From Anaerolineales bacterium UBA6663 (lineage in GTDB: Bacteria > Chloroflexota > Anaerolineae > Anaerolineales > UBA6663): a stretch of 8,025 bases of DNA. Below are positions 1 through 5,692 of this stretch, in pieces (the stretch's first letter is position 1; each line of letters starts with the position of its first letter). The position numbers and the translations under genes were made by a program. The notes under the pieces are model-generated. The model ran no database searches. It saw only the letters and a program-made list of their open reading frames with translations, and was not told the origin of the DNA. The stretch is from NCBI GenBank assembly GCA_002455335.1, contig DKKP01000341.1, positions 1-8,025 of the forward strand. Reading direction: 5' to 3'.

Positions 1-470
1 TCGCGCGCCCAGCTTCCCACACGCCCGGCGACTTCACCCGCCAGCTCCTCGCGCGTCAGGTTGCGCCCGTCAAGCGCGGCCGCGATCCCCTCCACAAGCG
101 TCTCGGCCTGACCAGCTGTGAGCTTGAGCCGTGTGTGCCATGGCTCGGCCATGAGCGCCTCGCGCGCCTTGAGCGCCGCCATCCACACCGGCGCGTCGTC
201 GGCCGCCAGCACGTGGAGCGTGGTCCGCGGCCCATAGGTCTTCACAAGCAGGCGGTCCGACCAGAGCGCCGTGCGCACCGCGTCGGCTGTGGCGCCACGC
301 ACACGGATGCCGAGGGCCAGCTCGGCGGCCGTCAGGATCTGAGCCTGCAGGCCGCAGACGGCCGATGCGACGGCCACCCACTCTTCCGGCGGCGCCGGGG
401 TCTCAAGAAAGCTGCGCGCAAAGCGCCGGGCACAAACCCGATCCCAGGAGTAAACGTTTGATTCGCTCAT
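1..470 (-). CDS. AlkZ-like winged-helix (HTH_42) protein, N-terminal part, cut by the window edge
   Basis: The frame is open from an ATG at 470 to the left edge, giving 156 residues with no stop. The N-terminus (YSWDRVCARRFARSFLETPA) followed by AVCGLQAQILTAAELALG and LVKTYGPRTTLHVL is the pattern I recognise for the HTH_42 / AlkZ (YcaQ) superfamily, whose characterised members are DNA glycosylases that unhook interstrand crosslinks and remove alkylated bases. Residues 42-44 read Q-A-Q, matching the QxQ catalytic motif described for AlkZ-type enzymes. Family members are usually about 350-400 residues, so more than half lies outside the window. There is no Shine-Dalgarno upstream of 470. A weak TACGAT -10 on the minus strand would place transcription only about 10 nt before the ATG, so the message may have a very short leader. 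Many Chloroflexota and actinobacterial paralogues are untested, so the family is firm and the activity inferred. Confidence 0.85.
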   Translation of the reverse strand, partial: MSESNVYSWDRVCARRFARSFLETPAPPEEWVAVASAVCGLQAQILTAAELALGIRVRGATADAVRTALWSDRLLVKTYGPRTTLHVLAADDAPVWMAALKAREALMAEPWHTRLKLTAGQAETLVEGIAAALDGRNLTREELAGEVAGRVGSWAR

Positions 471-525
471 ATCGGTTGGCCGTGATCGTAACAGACTTTC
501 GAGCCGGTCAGACGACGCCGAACAA

Positions 526-568
526 AAGACGAAGGACGAAGGCGCATCTGGCCTTCGTCCTTCGTCTT
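526..568 (-). terminator. Hairpin terminator after the rhodanese/DUF302 operon, built from GACGAAG heptamers
   Basis: Positions 526-543 and 551-568 form a perfect 18-bp inverted repeat around a 7-nt loop. Each arm contains two tandem copies of the heptamer GACGAAG. Read on the minus strand, the stem lies 28 nt after the TGA of the gene ending at 596 and runs into TTTTGTT, a short U-tract, so it fits intrinsic termination of the operon to its right. It also insulates the next gene (start 470). The perfect symmetry would let it block plus-strand transcription too. The heptamer composition suggests a dispersed repeat recruited as a terminator. Confidence 0.75.
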
Positions 569-595
569 GATCCGCTCGCCTGTCGATGTCGGACG

Positions 596-1054
596 CTACG
601 GCCCGACCGTGACGTCGTATCCGGCCGCGGCCCACTGGTTCATGCCACCGGCCATGCTTGTGACAAGCGACCAGCCGGCTTGTTTGAGGATGTCGCGCGC
701 CTGTGCGCTGCGATTGCCGCTGCGGCAGACCACGACCACGCGTTGGTCTTGCGGCACTTCGGCAAGCCGGGCCGGGAGTTGATCCAGCGGGATCAGTGTG
801 GCATCCGGGATATGGCCCGCGTCCCACTCCTCCTGGGTGCGCACGTCGAGGATAAAGGCCCCGCCGTCGCGCTCGATCTTGGCGTCAGCCACCGCGATCT
901 CGGCCGGCATGGCGCTGGCCGTTGTCGGCGCCTGGCTTTGGGTGAAGAACCAGTAGGCGCCGGCCGCGATGATCAGCGAGATGAAGCCGATCCACACCCA
1001 CATCACATCCTTGCTCTGACGCTGCTCCTGTCGTTTGACCTGACGTTTGCTCAT
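596..1054 (-). CDS. Membrane-anchored rhodanese-domain protein
   Basis: This 152-residue protein has a basic N-terminus (residues 1-16, rich in Lys/Arg/Gln), one hydrophobic segment at about 18-36 (VMWVWIGFISLIIAAGAYW), a short linker, and one rhodanese domain at about 53-150. The domain shows the family's ILDVRTQEEWDAGHIPDA stretch and an active-site loop CRSGNRS with the catalytic cysteine at 110. The positive-inside rule places the domain outside the cytoplasm. Rhodaneses carry sulfane sulfur as a cysteine persulfide and pass it to thiophilic acceptors; the acceptor here is unknown. The ATG at 1054 has an AAGGAG ribosome site about 8 nt upstream. It is the last gene of a three-gene operon, 37 nt after the DUF302 gene, and is followed by the hairpin at 526-568. 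The fold is certain; the extracytoplasmic role follows from topology. Confidence 0.9.
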   Translation of the reverse strand: MSKRQVKRQEQRQSKDVMWVWIGFISLIIAAGAYWFFTQSQAPTTASAMPAEIAVADAKIERDGGAFILDVRTQEEWDAGHIPDATLIPLDQLPARLAEVPQDQRVVVVCRSGNRSAQARDILKQAGWSLVTSMAGGMNQWAAAGYDVTVGP

Positions 1055-1091
1055 CCACTCGCTCCTTGTCGAATAACTGCTTGATGTTGGG

Positions 1092-1499
1092 TCAGCCCGC
1101 GCGCAAGACGGCGGCCACGCGTTCCAATCGGACCCGGGCCTCTTGCGCGACTTCTGCCAGGGCCGGCTGGGTCGTCACGCTCAACATCACGAGCGGATCC
1201 ACCAGTGCGACCTCGGTGATCCCCGCGCCCACTTCACTGACCGTCACATTGCAGGGCAACAGCAGGCCTGCCTCGGGCGCCGCCGAGAGCGCCTTGAAGG
1301 CCAACGGGGGGTTACAGGCGCCCAGGATCTTGTACGGCCGAAACTCGGCGCCCAGCTTGGCCTTGAATGTGGCGCGGATGTCGATCTCGGTCAATATGCC
1401 GAAGCCCTCGGCCTTGAGCGCGGCGGTGACGCGCGCGACGGCTTCATCAAGATCGGATTGCAACTGGACCGTCATGCCGAGCCGGTTTGAATCGGTCAT
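1092..1499 (-). CDS. DUF302 family protein
   Basis: The 135-residue protein covers essentially one DUF302 domain. The diagnostic blocks are GFGILTEIDIRATFKAKLG (about 32-50), YKILGACNPPLAFKAL (56-71) and LLPCNVTV (80-87). It has two cysteines, Cys62 in the GACNPP motif and Cys83 in the LPCNV motif, both at positions typical of the family. The biochemical function of DUF302 is not established; its members often sit beside rhodanese, TusA/DsrE or thioredoxin-like genes, and the conserved cysteines make thiol or sulfur chemistry, or metal binding, plausible. The ATG at 1499 lies one base after the upstream rhodanese stop, with GGGAGG inside the end of that gene, so the two are probably translationally coupled. 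No signal peptide or membrane segment is visible, so it should be cytoplasmic. Confidence 0.88.
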   Translation of the reverse strand: MTDSNRLGMTVQLQSDLDEAVARVTAALKAEGFGILTEIDIRATFKAKLGAEFRPYKILGACNPPLAFKALSAAPEAGLLLPCNVTVSEVGAGITEVALVDPLVMLSVTTQPALAEVAQEARVRLERVAAVLRAG

Positions 1500-1500
1500 C

Positions 1501-1851
1501 TCAGCCTCCCTTACGCTTGAGCGGCAAGTCGTTGGCGACCCACGCCGAGATGCCGCCGCGGATATTGGTTACATCGCGGCCCGCCTTTGCCAGCTGCTGC
1601 GCCGCCGCCTGGCTGCGGCTGCCGGTCTGACAGATCACGAGCACCTTCCGCCCTTCGGGGATGTCTTCGAGCCGGCTTGACAGCTGGCCCAGGGGTATCA
1701 AACGGGACCCTGCCACCACGCCCTGCCGATGCTCGACCGTCTCACGCACGTCGACCAGAATCGGCGCCGGCTTCTCGCTCAACATCCGCCGGGCCTCCTG
1801 GACGTCGACACTTGGCACAGGCTTGCCAAACAGCATTTCTAGGAGATTCAT
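1501..1851 (-). CDS. Cytoplasmic single-domain rhodanese (sulfurtransferase)
   Basis: From the ATG at 1851 this is a 116-residue one-domain rhodanese. It starts MNLLEMLFGKPVPSVDVQEA, continues through ILVDVRETVEH, and carries the active-site loop CQTGSRS with the catalytic cysteine at 74. It ends with the IRGGISAWVANDLPL helix typical of the fold. The frame stays open to a GTG at 1926, but the 25 added residues do not resemble the family and MNLLE is a common beginning, so I chose 1851; the ribosome site there (AGAAAG) is weak. There is no signal peptide. It is the first gene of the operon and overlaps functionally with the membrane-anchored rhodanese two genes later, which suggests persulfide handling in two compartments. 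Substrate and acceptor are unknown. Confidence 0.88.
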   Translation of the reverse strand: MNLLEMLFGKPVPSVDVQEARRMLSEKPAPILVDVRETVEHRQGVVAGSRLIPLGQLSSRLEDIPEGRKVLVICQTGSRSQAAAQQLAKAGRDVTNIRGGISAWVANDLPLKRKGG

Positions 1852-2063
1852 CGTATCGCTTTCTGTGAGAGGGTCACGTCCGGATCGATCGAATAACCGG
1901 ACAGAATCACGAATATTTAGATGCACAATGTGCCAAAAGGTTACAGTCGAACCGCAGGCATCAAGGCTCGCGCGACGGTGTCGGAGCGCAAAAACCGAAC
2001 CCTCTCTGTCCGATTTCTAAGCTTGGTCACGTAGCCTGAGTGTACATTCGCCAAGGAGGCTGC
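1852..2063. promoter_or_regulatory. Divergent intergenic region with two small dyads (candidate operators)
   Basis: This stretch separates the minus-strand rhodanese operon from the plus-strand hydrolase gene and must hold both promoters. Two symmetrical sites are visible: GCACA-A-TGTGC at 1923-1933 (5-bp arms, one central base) and GTCCGG/CCGGAC at 1878-1883 and 1897-1902 (6-bp arms, 13-nt spacer). Both would lie in the promoter or leader of the rhodanese operon. No convincing -35/-10 pair was found in either direction; TACATT at 2043-2048 is a weak -10 candidate for the hydrolase but would sit very near its ribosome site. Operator function is inferred from symmetry alone. Confidence 0.35.
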
Positions 2064-3212
2064 ATGCCCGCGACCCTGTTCCCGGCCCTGGCCGGCCGTT
2101 TGACGATTCTCCTCGGGGCGACCGGTCTCGCACTGGCGGCCTGCCAGTCGGCCCCGACGGGCGACTCGGGCCTGCCGACCTCGGTTGCGTTGGTGACGTC
2201 AGCGCCGGCCACGGCCCTCCCGCCGACCGGCACCCCGGCGCCGGCGACGAGCACCCCGACGGCCACCGAGACCGAAACAGCCACGCCCTCGCCCACGCCG
2301 ACCCTGCACCCGATGTCGATCGCGGCCGCGCGACTGAACGACTACGCCGGCAGCGACCTGGTCGTCGAGCAAGAACTGGATCCGGGCGTCAATTACCAGC
2401 GCTATTACGTCTCGTATCTATCCGAAGGTCTCAAGATCTACGCCTTACTCACGATCCCGAACGGCGAACCGCCGGCGACCGGCTGGCCGGCTATCGCCTT
2501 CAACCACGGCTTCATCCCGCCCGACGTCTACCGAACGACCGAGCGCTATATCGCCTACGTCGATCGGATCGCGCAAGCCGGCTATGTCGTGCTGCGCTCG
2601 GATTACCGCGGGCACGACCAATCTGAAGGCGAGGCCACGGGCGCGTATGGCAGCCCCGGCTACGTCACAGACGTGCTCAACGGCGTTGGCGCTCTCAAAC
2701 GCCACCCGCTCGTCGACCCCAACCGGATCGGGATGTGGGGCCATTCGATGGGCGGCTACATCACCTTGCGCTCGATGGTGATTTCGTCCGACATCAAGGC
2801 CGGCGTGATCTGGGGCGGCGTGGTCGCGCCCTACCCCGACCTCTTCGCGCGCGGCACGCCGACCGTCAGCCCGGGCGCCACAGCCGGCACCCCGACCTTT
2901 CGCGGCGGCTGGCGGCGCTCGTGGGTCGAACAATTCGGCACGCGCGACGAGAACCCGGCCTTCTGGGACTCGATCTCGGCCAACGCCTATCTTGCGGATC
3001 TCTCGGGCCCGATCCAACTGCATCACGGCACGACCGATGAGACAGTGCCGTTCGCCTCCTCGCAGACGCTCTACGACCAGATGGCCGCGGTCGGCGAAGA
3101 AGTCGAGTTCTACGCCTATGAGGGCGACAACCACAACCTGTCGGGGTTCTTCACCACGGCCATGAACCGATCGATCGAGTTCTTCGATAGGTACGTCAAG
3201 GGCGCGCCTTGA
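2064..3212 (+). CDS. Secreted lipoprotein alpha/beta hydrolase (S9 prolyl oligopeptidase / dienelactone hydrolase-like)
   Basis: The 382-residue product has a lipoprotein signal peptide with lipobox LAAC, so Cys27 would be the lipidated first mature residue. A Thr/Pro/Ala-rich linker follows (about 36-82), then an alpha/beta-hydrolase domain (about 95-380). Visible catalytic features are the oxyanion-hole segment NHGF (147-150), the nucleophile elbow GHSMG with Ser228, the acid in HGTTDETVP (Asp325) and the base in EGDNHNLSG (His357), in the order seen in S9 peptidases and related esterases. The linker tethers the enzyme away from the membrane. The reaction could be peptide or ester hydrolysis; sequence alone does not separate them. 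The ATG at 2064 has AAGGAGG 4-5 nt upstream; an in-frame GTG at 2040 lies upstream of that site and is rejected. The next gene begins 45 nt downstream and may be cotranscribed. Confidence 0.9.
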   Translation: MPATLFPALAGRLTILLGATGLALAACQSAPTGDSGLPTSVALVTSAPATALPPTGTPAPATSTPTATETETATPSPTPTLHPMSIAAARLNDYAGSDLVVEQELDPGVNYQRYYVSYLSEGLKIYALLTIPNGEPPATGWPAIAFNHGFIPPDVYRTTERYIAYVDRIAQAGYVVLRSDYRGHDQSEGEATGAYGSPGYVTDVLNGVGALKRHPLVDPNRIGMWGHSMGGYITLRSMVISSDIKAGVIWGGVVAPYPDLFARGTPTVSPGATAGTPTFRGGWRRSWVEQFGTRDENPAFWDSISANAYLADLSGPIQLHHGTTDETVPFASSQTLYDQMAAVGEEVEFYAYEGDNHNLSGFFTTAMNRSIEFFDRYVKGAP

Positions 3213-3239
3213 AGCGAACCGCGAAGACGCGAAGCGCAC
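3212..3239 (+). repeat. GCGAAG-type intergenic repeat, copy 1
   Basis: This 28-nt copy begins at the last base of the hydrolase stop codon and matches the copy at 3662-3689 in 25 of 28 positions. Its core is ACCGCGAAGACGCG. It lies between the hydrolase gene and the ribosome site of the next gene, in the same orientation relative to transcription as the other two copies. Confidence 0.75.
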
Positions 3240-3257
3240 CCAACACAGGAGGTTGAT

Positions 3258-3641
3258 GTGACGGAATCCGCGGAGGCCGCAGGCCAGGCGACGCTGGCCG
3301 TCATCGCGCAATTCAACGCTGCCTTCAACGCCCATGACGTGCCGGCCATCATGGCGTTGATGACAACCGATTGCGTGTTCGAGAACACCTTCCCGCCGCC
3401 CGACGGTCAGCGTCTCGAAGGCGCCGATGCCGTGCGCGGTTTCTGGGTGGAGCTGTTCACCGGCTCACCGCACGCGCACTTCGCGACCGAAGAGGCATTT
3501 GCAGCCGGCGACCGCGCCGTGGTGCGCTGGCGTTATGAATGGCGCGCAGCCGACGGGCGCCCCGGCCACATCCGTGGCATCGACGTCTTTCGCGTCTCGA
3601 ACGGGCAGGTTGCCGAGAAATTGTCGTACGTGAAGGGGTGA
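3258..3641 (+). CDS. SnoaL-like / NTF2-fold protein
   Basis: The 127-residue protein looks like one cone-shaped NTF2/SnoaL domain. It has an N-terminal helix pair with FNAAFNAHDVPAIMALMTTDCVFENTFPP, then the LEGADAVRGFWVELF helix, then beta strands ending in the typical IRGIDVFRVSNGQVAEKLSYVKG. Members of this fold include polyketide cyclases, steroid isomerase-like enzymes and many uncharacterised small-ligand binders; nothing here fixes the reaction. There is no signal peptide, so it should be cytoplasmic, unlike the upstream lipoprotein. The start is a GTG at 3258 with AGGAGG 5 nt upstream; an overlapping ATG at 3256 is out of frame and runs straight into a stop. It is probably cotranscribed with the hydrolase and is flanked by repeat copies on both sides. 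A functional link to the hydrolase is not visible. Confidence 0.85.
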   Translation: MTESAEAAGQATLAVIAQFNAAFNAHDVPAIMALMTTDCVFENTFPPPDGQRLEGADAVRGFWVELFTGSPHAHFATEEAFAAGDRAVVRWRYEWRAADGRPGHIRGIDVFRVSNGQVAEKLSYVKG

Positions 3642-3661
3642 GCGGTTCACAGTCGGCTGTC

Positions 3662-3689
3662 AAGCGTACCGCGAAGACGCGCAGGGCAC
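3662..3689 (+). repeat. GCGAAG-type intergenic repeat, copy 2
   Basis: The copy starts 20 nt after the stop of the SnoaL-like gene. The 18-nt core GCGTACCGCGAAGACGCG (3664-3681) is an exact reverse complement of 3804-3821 in copy 3, so copies 2 and 3 form an inverted repeat around about 122 nt between two convergent genes. The remainder of 3642-3827 holds no credible gene. Confidence 0.8.
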
Positions 3690-3786
3690 GAACTGGGTCT
3701 CTCACAGCCGGCGCGCCGTTGTTCAGCCCCATGCGCTCTCATCACGGCAGAAGACCACACTGACAACGCGTGCTTGCACACGTGAT

Positions 3787-3821
3787 TGGGTCTTCGCGCC
3801 CTTCGCGTCTTCGCGGTACGC
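3787..3821 (-). repeat. GCGAAG-type intergenic repeat, copy 3 (inverted, longest)
   Basis: Read on the minus strand this copy begins 6 nt after the TGA of the small protein gene. It contains three successive GCGAAG-bearing units (GCGAAGAC, GCGAAGGGC, GCGAAGACC), so it is one unit longer than copies 1 and 2. It is opposite in strand to copies 1 and 2 but has the same orientation relative to the gene it follows. Confidence 0.8.
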
Positions 3822-3827
3822 CACGAA

Positions 3828-4043
3828 TCAACGCCGCTCGTTGCCGCGCTTGAAGTTCCCGGTGGCCTTGGCCAGCGCCAGCTGGACGGCGGCCGGGTCG
3901 GCGCCGGAAAGCCGCGCGCGAAGCTTGGCAGCGGCAGATCCGGCGACAGTCGTCACAAGCCGGCCGCGCCATGAGATCAGGACCCGGCCGTCCTGGGCCA
4001 GGCGATACGTGAAGACAGGTTCGGGATCAGCCGTTTCGTTCAT
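3828..4043 (-). CDS. Small uncharacterised protein (71 aa), last gene of the metal-uptake operon
   Basis: From the ATG at 4043 the frame encodes 71 residues (MNETADPEPVFTYRLAQDGR at the start, ATGNFKRGNERR at the end). The start overlaps the last 17 nt of the ATPase gene in another frame; an in-frame ATG two codons earlier (4049) is the alternative, and neither has a clear ribosome site, so translational coupling is likely. The middle, GRVLISWRGRLVTTVAGSAAAKLRARL, looks like a beta hairpin followed by a helix, and the charged C-terminus resembles conserved small bacterial proteins of unknown function that I have seen but cannot name. It has no cysteine, no histidine, no membrane segment and no signal peptide, so direct metal binding is unlikely. 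Operon position suggests a link to the transporter; it could equally be an unrelated small domain carried along. Confidence 0.65.
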   Translation of the reverse strand: MNETADPEPVFTYRLAQDGRVLISWRGRLVTTVAGSAAAKLRARLSGADPAAVQLALAKATGNFKRGNERR

Positions 4044-4863
4044 GGTCATGGTCGTGGGGCGCGCCGTGGACGTGGAGGTGGCGGTGGCCTTCGCGCTGCC
4101 CCGGATGACGATGCCAGTGCTCGTGCGTGAGATTGCAGGCCAACAGGAGCTCGGCGTTCCCCAGGATCTCGGCCGGTGTGCCGACGGCAGCCAGATGATG
4201 ATCCTCGCCAAAGACAATCACGCGATCGGCGATCGTATCCACGATCGTGAGGTCATGGGTCGCCGTTACGACGGTGCGGCCGGCGGCGCCCTGCGCGCAG
4301 ATGAAGTCGACAAGCCACGACTGGCTGCGCGGGTCGAGCCCGGTGGTCGGCTCGTCGAGCAACCACACCTCAGGCCCAAGGCTGAGCACCGAAGCCAGGG
4401 CGACGCGGCGCTTCTCGCCGCCCGAGAGCTGGTGCGGCGGCCTCTCGCGGAGGCCGTCGATGCGCAGGTCACGCAGCGCAGCTTCGACCCGGGTGATCAC
4501 GTCGGCGCGCTCAAGGTCGAGCTGCAGCGGCGCGAAAGCCACCTCGTCGAAGACCGAAGCGTTGAAAAGCTGGACATCGGTGTCCTGAAAGACGAGACCG
4601 ACCCGGCGGCGAAAGGCAAAGTTGAAAGCGTCGTCGGTGAAGGCCGCCTCGGTCAGTGGCTGACCAAAGGCCTTGAGCGATCCGGCTGTCGCGTAGTACA
4701 GGCCGTCGAGGAGCTTGAGCAACGTGCTCTTGCCCGAGCCGTTGGAGCCGAGGACGACGATGCGCTCGCCGGCGCAGATCGACAGGCTCACGTCTTTGAG
4801 CGCGGGCTGGCCGCCCTCGTAGGCGAAATCCACTTTGTCCAACTCGAAAACCACTTCCGCCAC
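4027..4863 (-). CDS. cbiO: ECF-type nickel/cobalt transporter ATPase (CbiO/NikO) with His-rich C-terminal tail
   Basis: This 278-residue ABC ATPase has all nucleotide-binding motifs: Walker A GSNGSGKST (39-47), Q-loop Gln93 in LVFQDTDVQLF, a signature LSGGE (146-150), Walker B VWLLDEP with catalytic Glu171, and the switch His203 in ATHD. The VFQDTDVQLFNASVFDEVAF stretch is typical of CbiO/EcfA rather than importer ATPases with binding proteins. The last 32 residues carry eleven histidines (247-274) mostly in H-x-H spacing, likely binding or buffering Ni/Co in the cytoplasm. It powers the CbiM/CbiQ complex. Translation starts at a GTG (4863) one base after the CbiQ stop, with GGGAGG just upstream, so the genes are coupled. 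Metal class is firm from the operon; nickel rather than cobalt is inferred. Confidence 0.93.
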   Translation of the reverse strand: MAEVVFELDKVDFAYEGGQPALKDVSLSICAGERIVVLGSNGSGKSTLLKLLDGLYYATAGSLKAFGQPLTEAAFTDDAFNFAFRRRVGLVFQDTDVQLFNASVFDEVAFAPLQLDLERADVITRVEAALRDLRIDGLRERPPHQLSGGEKRRVALASVLSLGPEVWLLDEPTTGLDPRSQSWLVDFICAQGAAGRTVVTATHDLTIVDTIADRVIVFGEDHHLAAVGTPAEILGNAELLLACNLTHEHWHRHPGQREGHRHLHVHGAPHDHDHERNG

Positions 4864-4864
4864 G

Positions 4865-5692
4865 CTAGCCTCCCAACTGCCCGAGCCACATCGCGAGCGC
4901 CGCGAGCGCGACCAGGCCGATCGCCCAGGCCCAATCTCGCGTCGTCAGCGAAAACGTATCGAGGGTTCGCGGTCGTCCGCGATATCCCCGGGATTGCATC
5001 GCCAGATACACCTCGGTGCTGAGCTGCAGTGAACGACCCAGAAGAGCCCCGGCGCTGGCAGCGAGCAAACGACGCTCGTCGGCCGTGCTCAAACGGCCGA
5101 CCACGCGGCTCTTGCGCGAGAGGAACATATCGTCGACGATACCCAGCAGAAGCGCGATGTAGCGATACGTCATCGCCAGGATGAGGATAAAGCCATCCGG
5201 CACGCGCAACACGCTCAGCGCCTTGAGCAATGTATTCCAGGGCGTCGTCCAGATCAGCAGCAACGCCAGCGAGACCGATGTGCCGACGCGAGCCAAAAGG
5301 AAGAGCGCGGTCAACAGACCAGTGCGCGTCACCACAAGTCCGAACGGTAGCGACCAGAGTGTCGGCCCCGGGGTCATGAATAGCGCCGGCAGCGCGATCA
5401 GGCCGGTGAAGAACGGCAACACAAACCACACCCGGCGGACGAACGCGCTCAGCGGCACACGGCTGACGACGGCCAGCCCGAGGGCGACGCCGTACAACCC
5501 GACGATGACCCACAGGTTGCGCGACACGCTGACGGCGATCAGCAAGCTCAGCAGCCCGACCACCTTGACCCGTGGATCCAGCGCCTGGAGCAGCCCTGCT
5601 CGCCGAGACAGGGTCTCGGCAAACAGCGACTGCTCCAGAACGTGGCCGATCTCGGCCAGCGTGCGCTCGATCGCGCCGCGCGGTGAAGCCAT
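4865..5692 (-). CDS. cbiQ: ECF transporter transmembrane coupling protein (CbiQ/NikQ)
   Basis: The 275-residue membrane protein opens with a soluble stretch (FAETLSRRAGLLQALDPRVK), the usual CbiQ entry, followed by several hydrophobic helices between about 44 and 190. The cytoplasmic coupling region carries MFLSRKSR (189-196) and AMQSRGYRG (231-239), the latter being the X-R-G-type motif that contacts the ATPase groove in ECF T components. A final helix lies at about 253-270. It couples ATP hydrolysis by CbiO to metal movement through CbiM in the cytoplasmic membrane. The ATG at 5692 directly follows the TGA of the CbiM gene with no spacer and no clear ribosome site, so it probably depends on translation of cbiM. 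Length is typical of the family. Confidence 0.93.
   Translation of the reverse strand: MASPRGAIERTLAEIGHVLEQSLFAETLSRRAGLLQALDPRVKVVGLLSLLIAVSVSRNLWVIVGLYGVALGLAVVSRVPLSAFVRRVWFVLPFFTGLIALPALFMTPGPTLWSLPFGLVVTRTGLLTALFLLARVGTSVSLALLLIWTTPWNTLLKALSVLRVPDGFILILAMTYRYIALLLGIVDDMFLSRKSRVVGRLSTADERRLLAASAGALLGRSLQLSTEVYLAMQSRGYRGRPRTLDTFSLTTRDWAWAIGLVALAALAMWLGQLGG

Noticed and set aside
365..1084. Plus-strand open frame of 239 residues
   Set aside because: It runs antisense to the membrane-anchored rhodanese and across the terminator hairpin, with no recognisable domain or ribosome site.
2445..3335. Minus-strand open frame of 296 residues
   Set aside because: It is antisense to the lipoprotein hydrolase, whose catalytic motifs are clear. 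The translation is Arg/Val/Asp-rich shadow sequence.
3766..3783. Small hairpin ACGCGTG-CTTG-CACACGT
   Set aside because: The 7-bp stem has a mismatch and no adjacent U-tract. It is too weak to call a terminator.
3212..3821. CRISPR array
   Set aside because: Three repeat copies are irregularly spaced, one is inverted, and a whole gene lies between the first two. There are no regular spacers and no cas genes.
3841..5022. Long plus-strand open frame (393 residues) opposite the ATPase and CbiQ genes
   Set aside because: It is an antisense shadow in GC-rich DNA. The minus-strand frames show complete, coupled, recognisable ABC and CbiQ proteins, while this translation has no recognisable domain.
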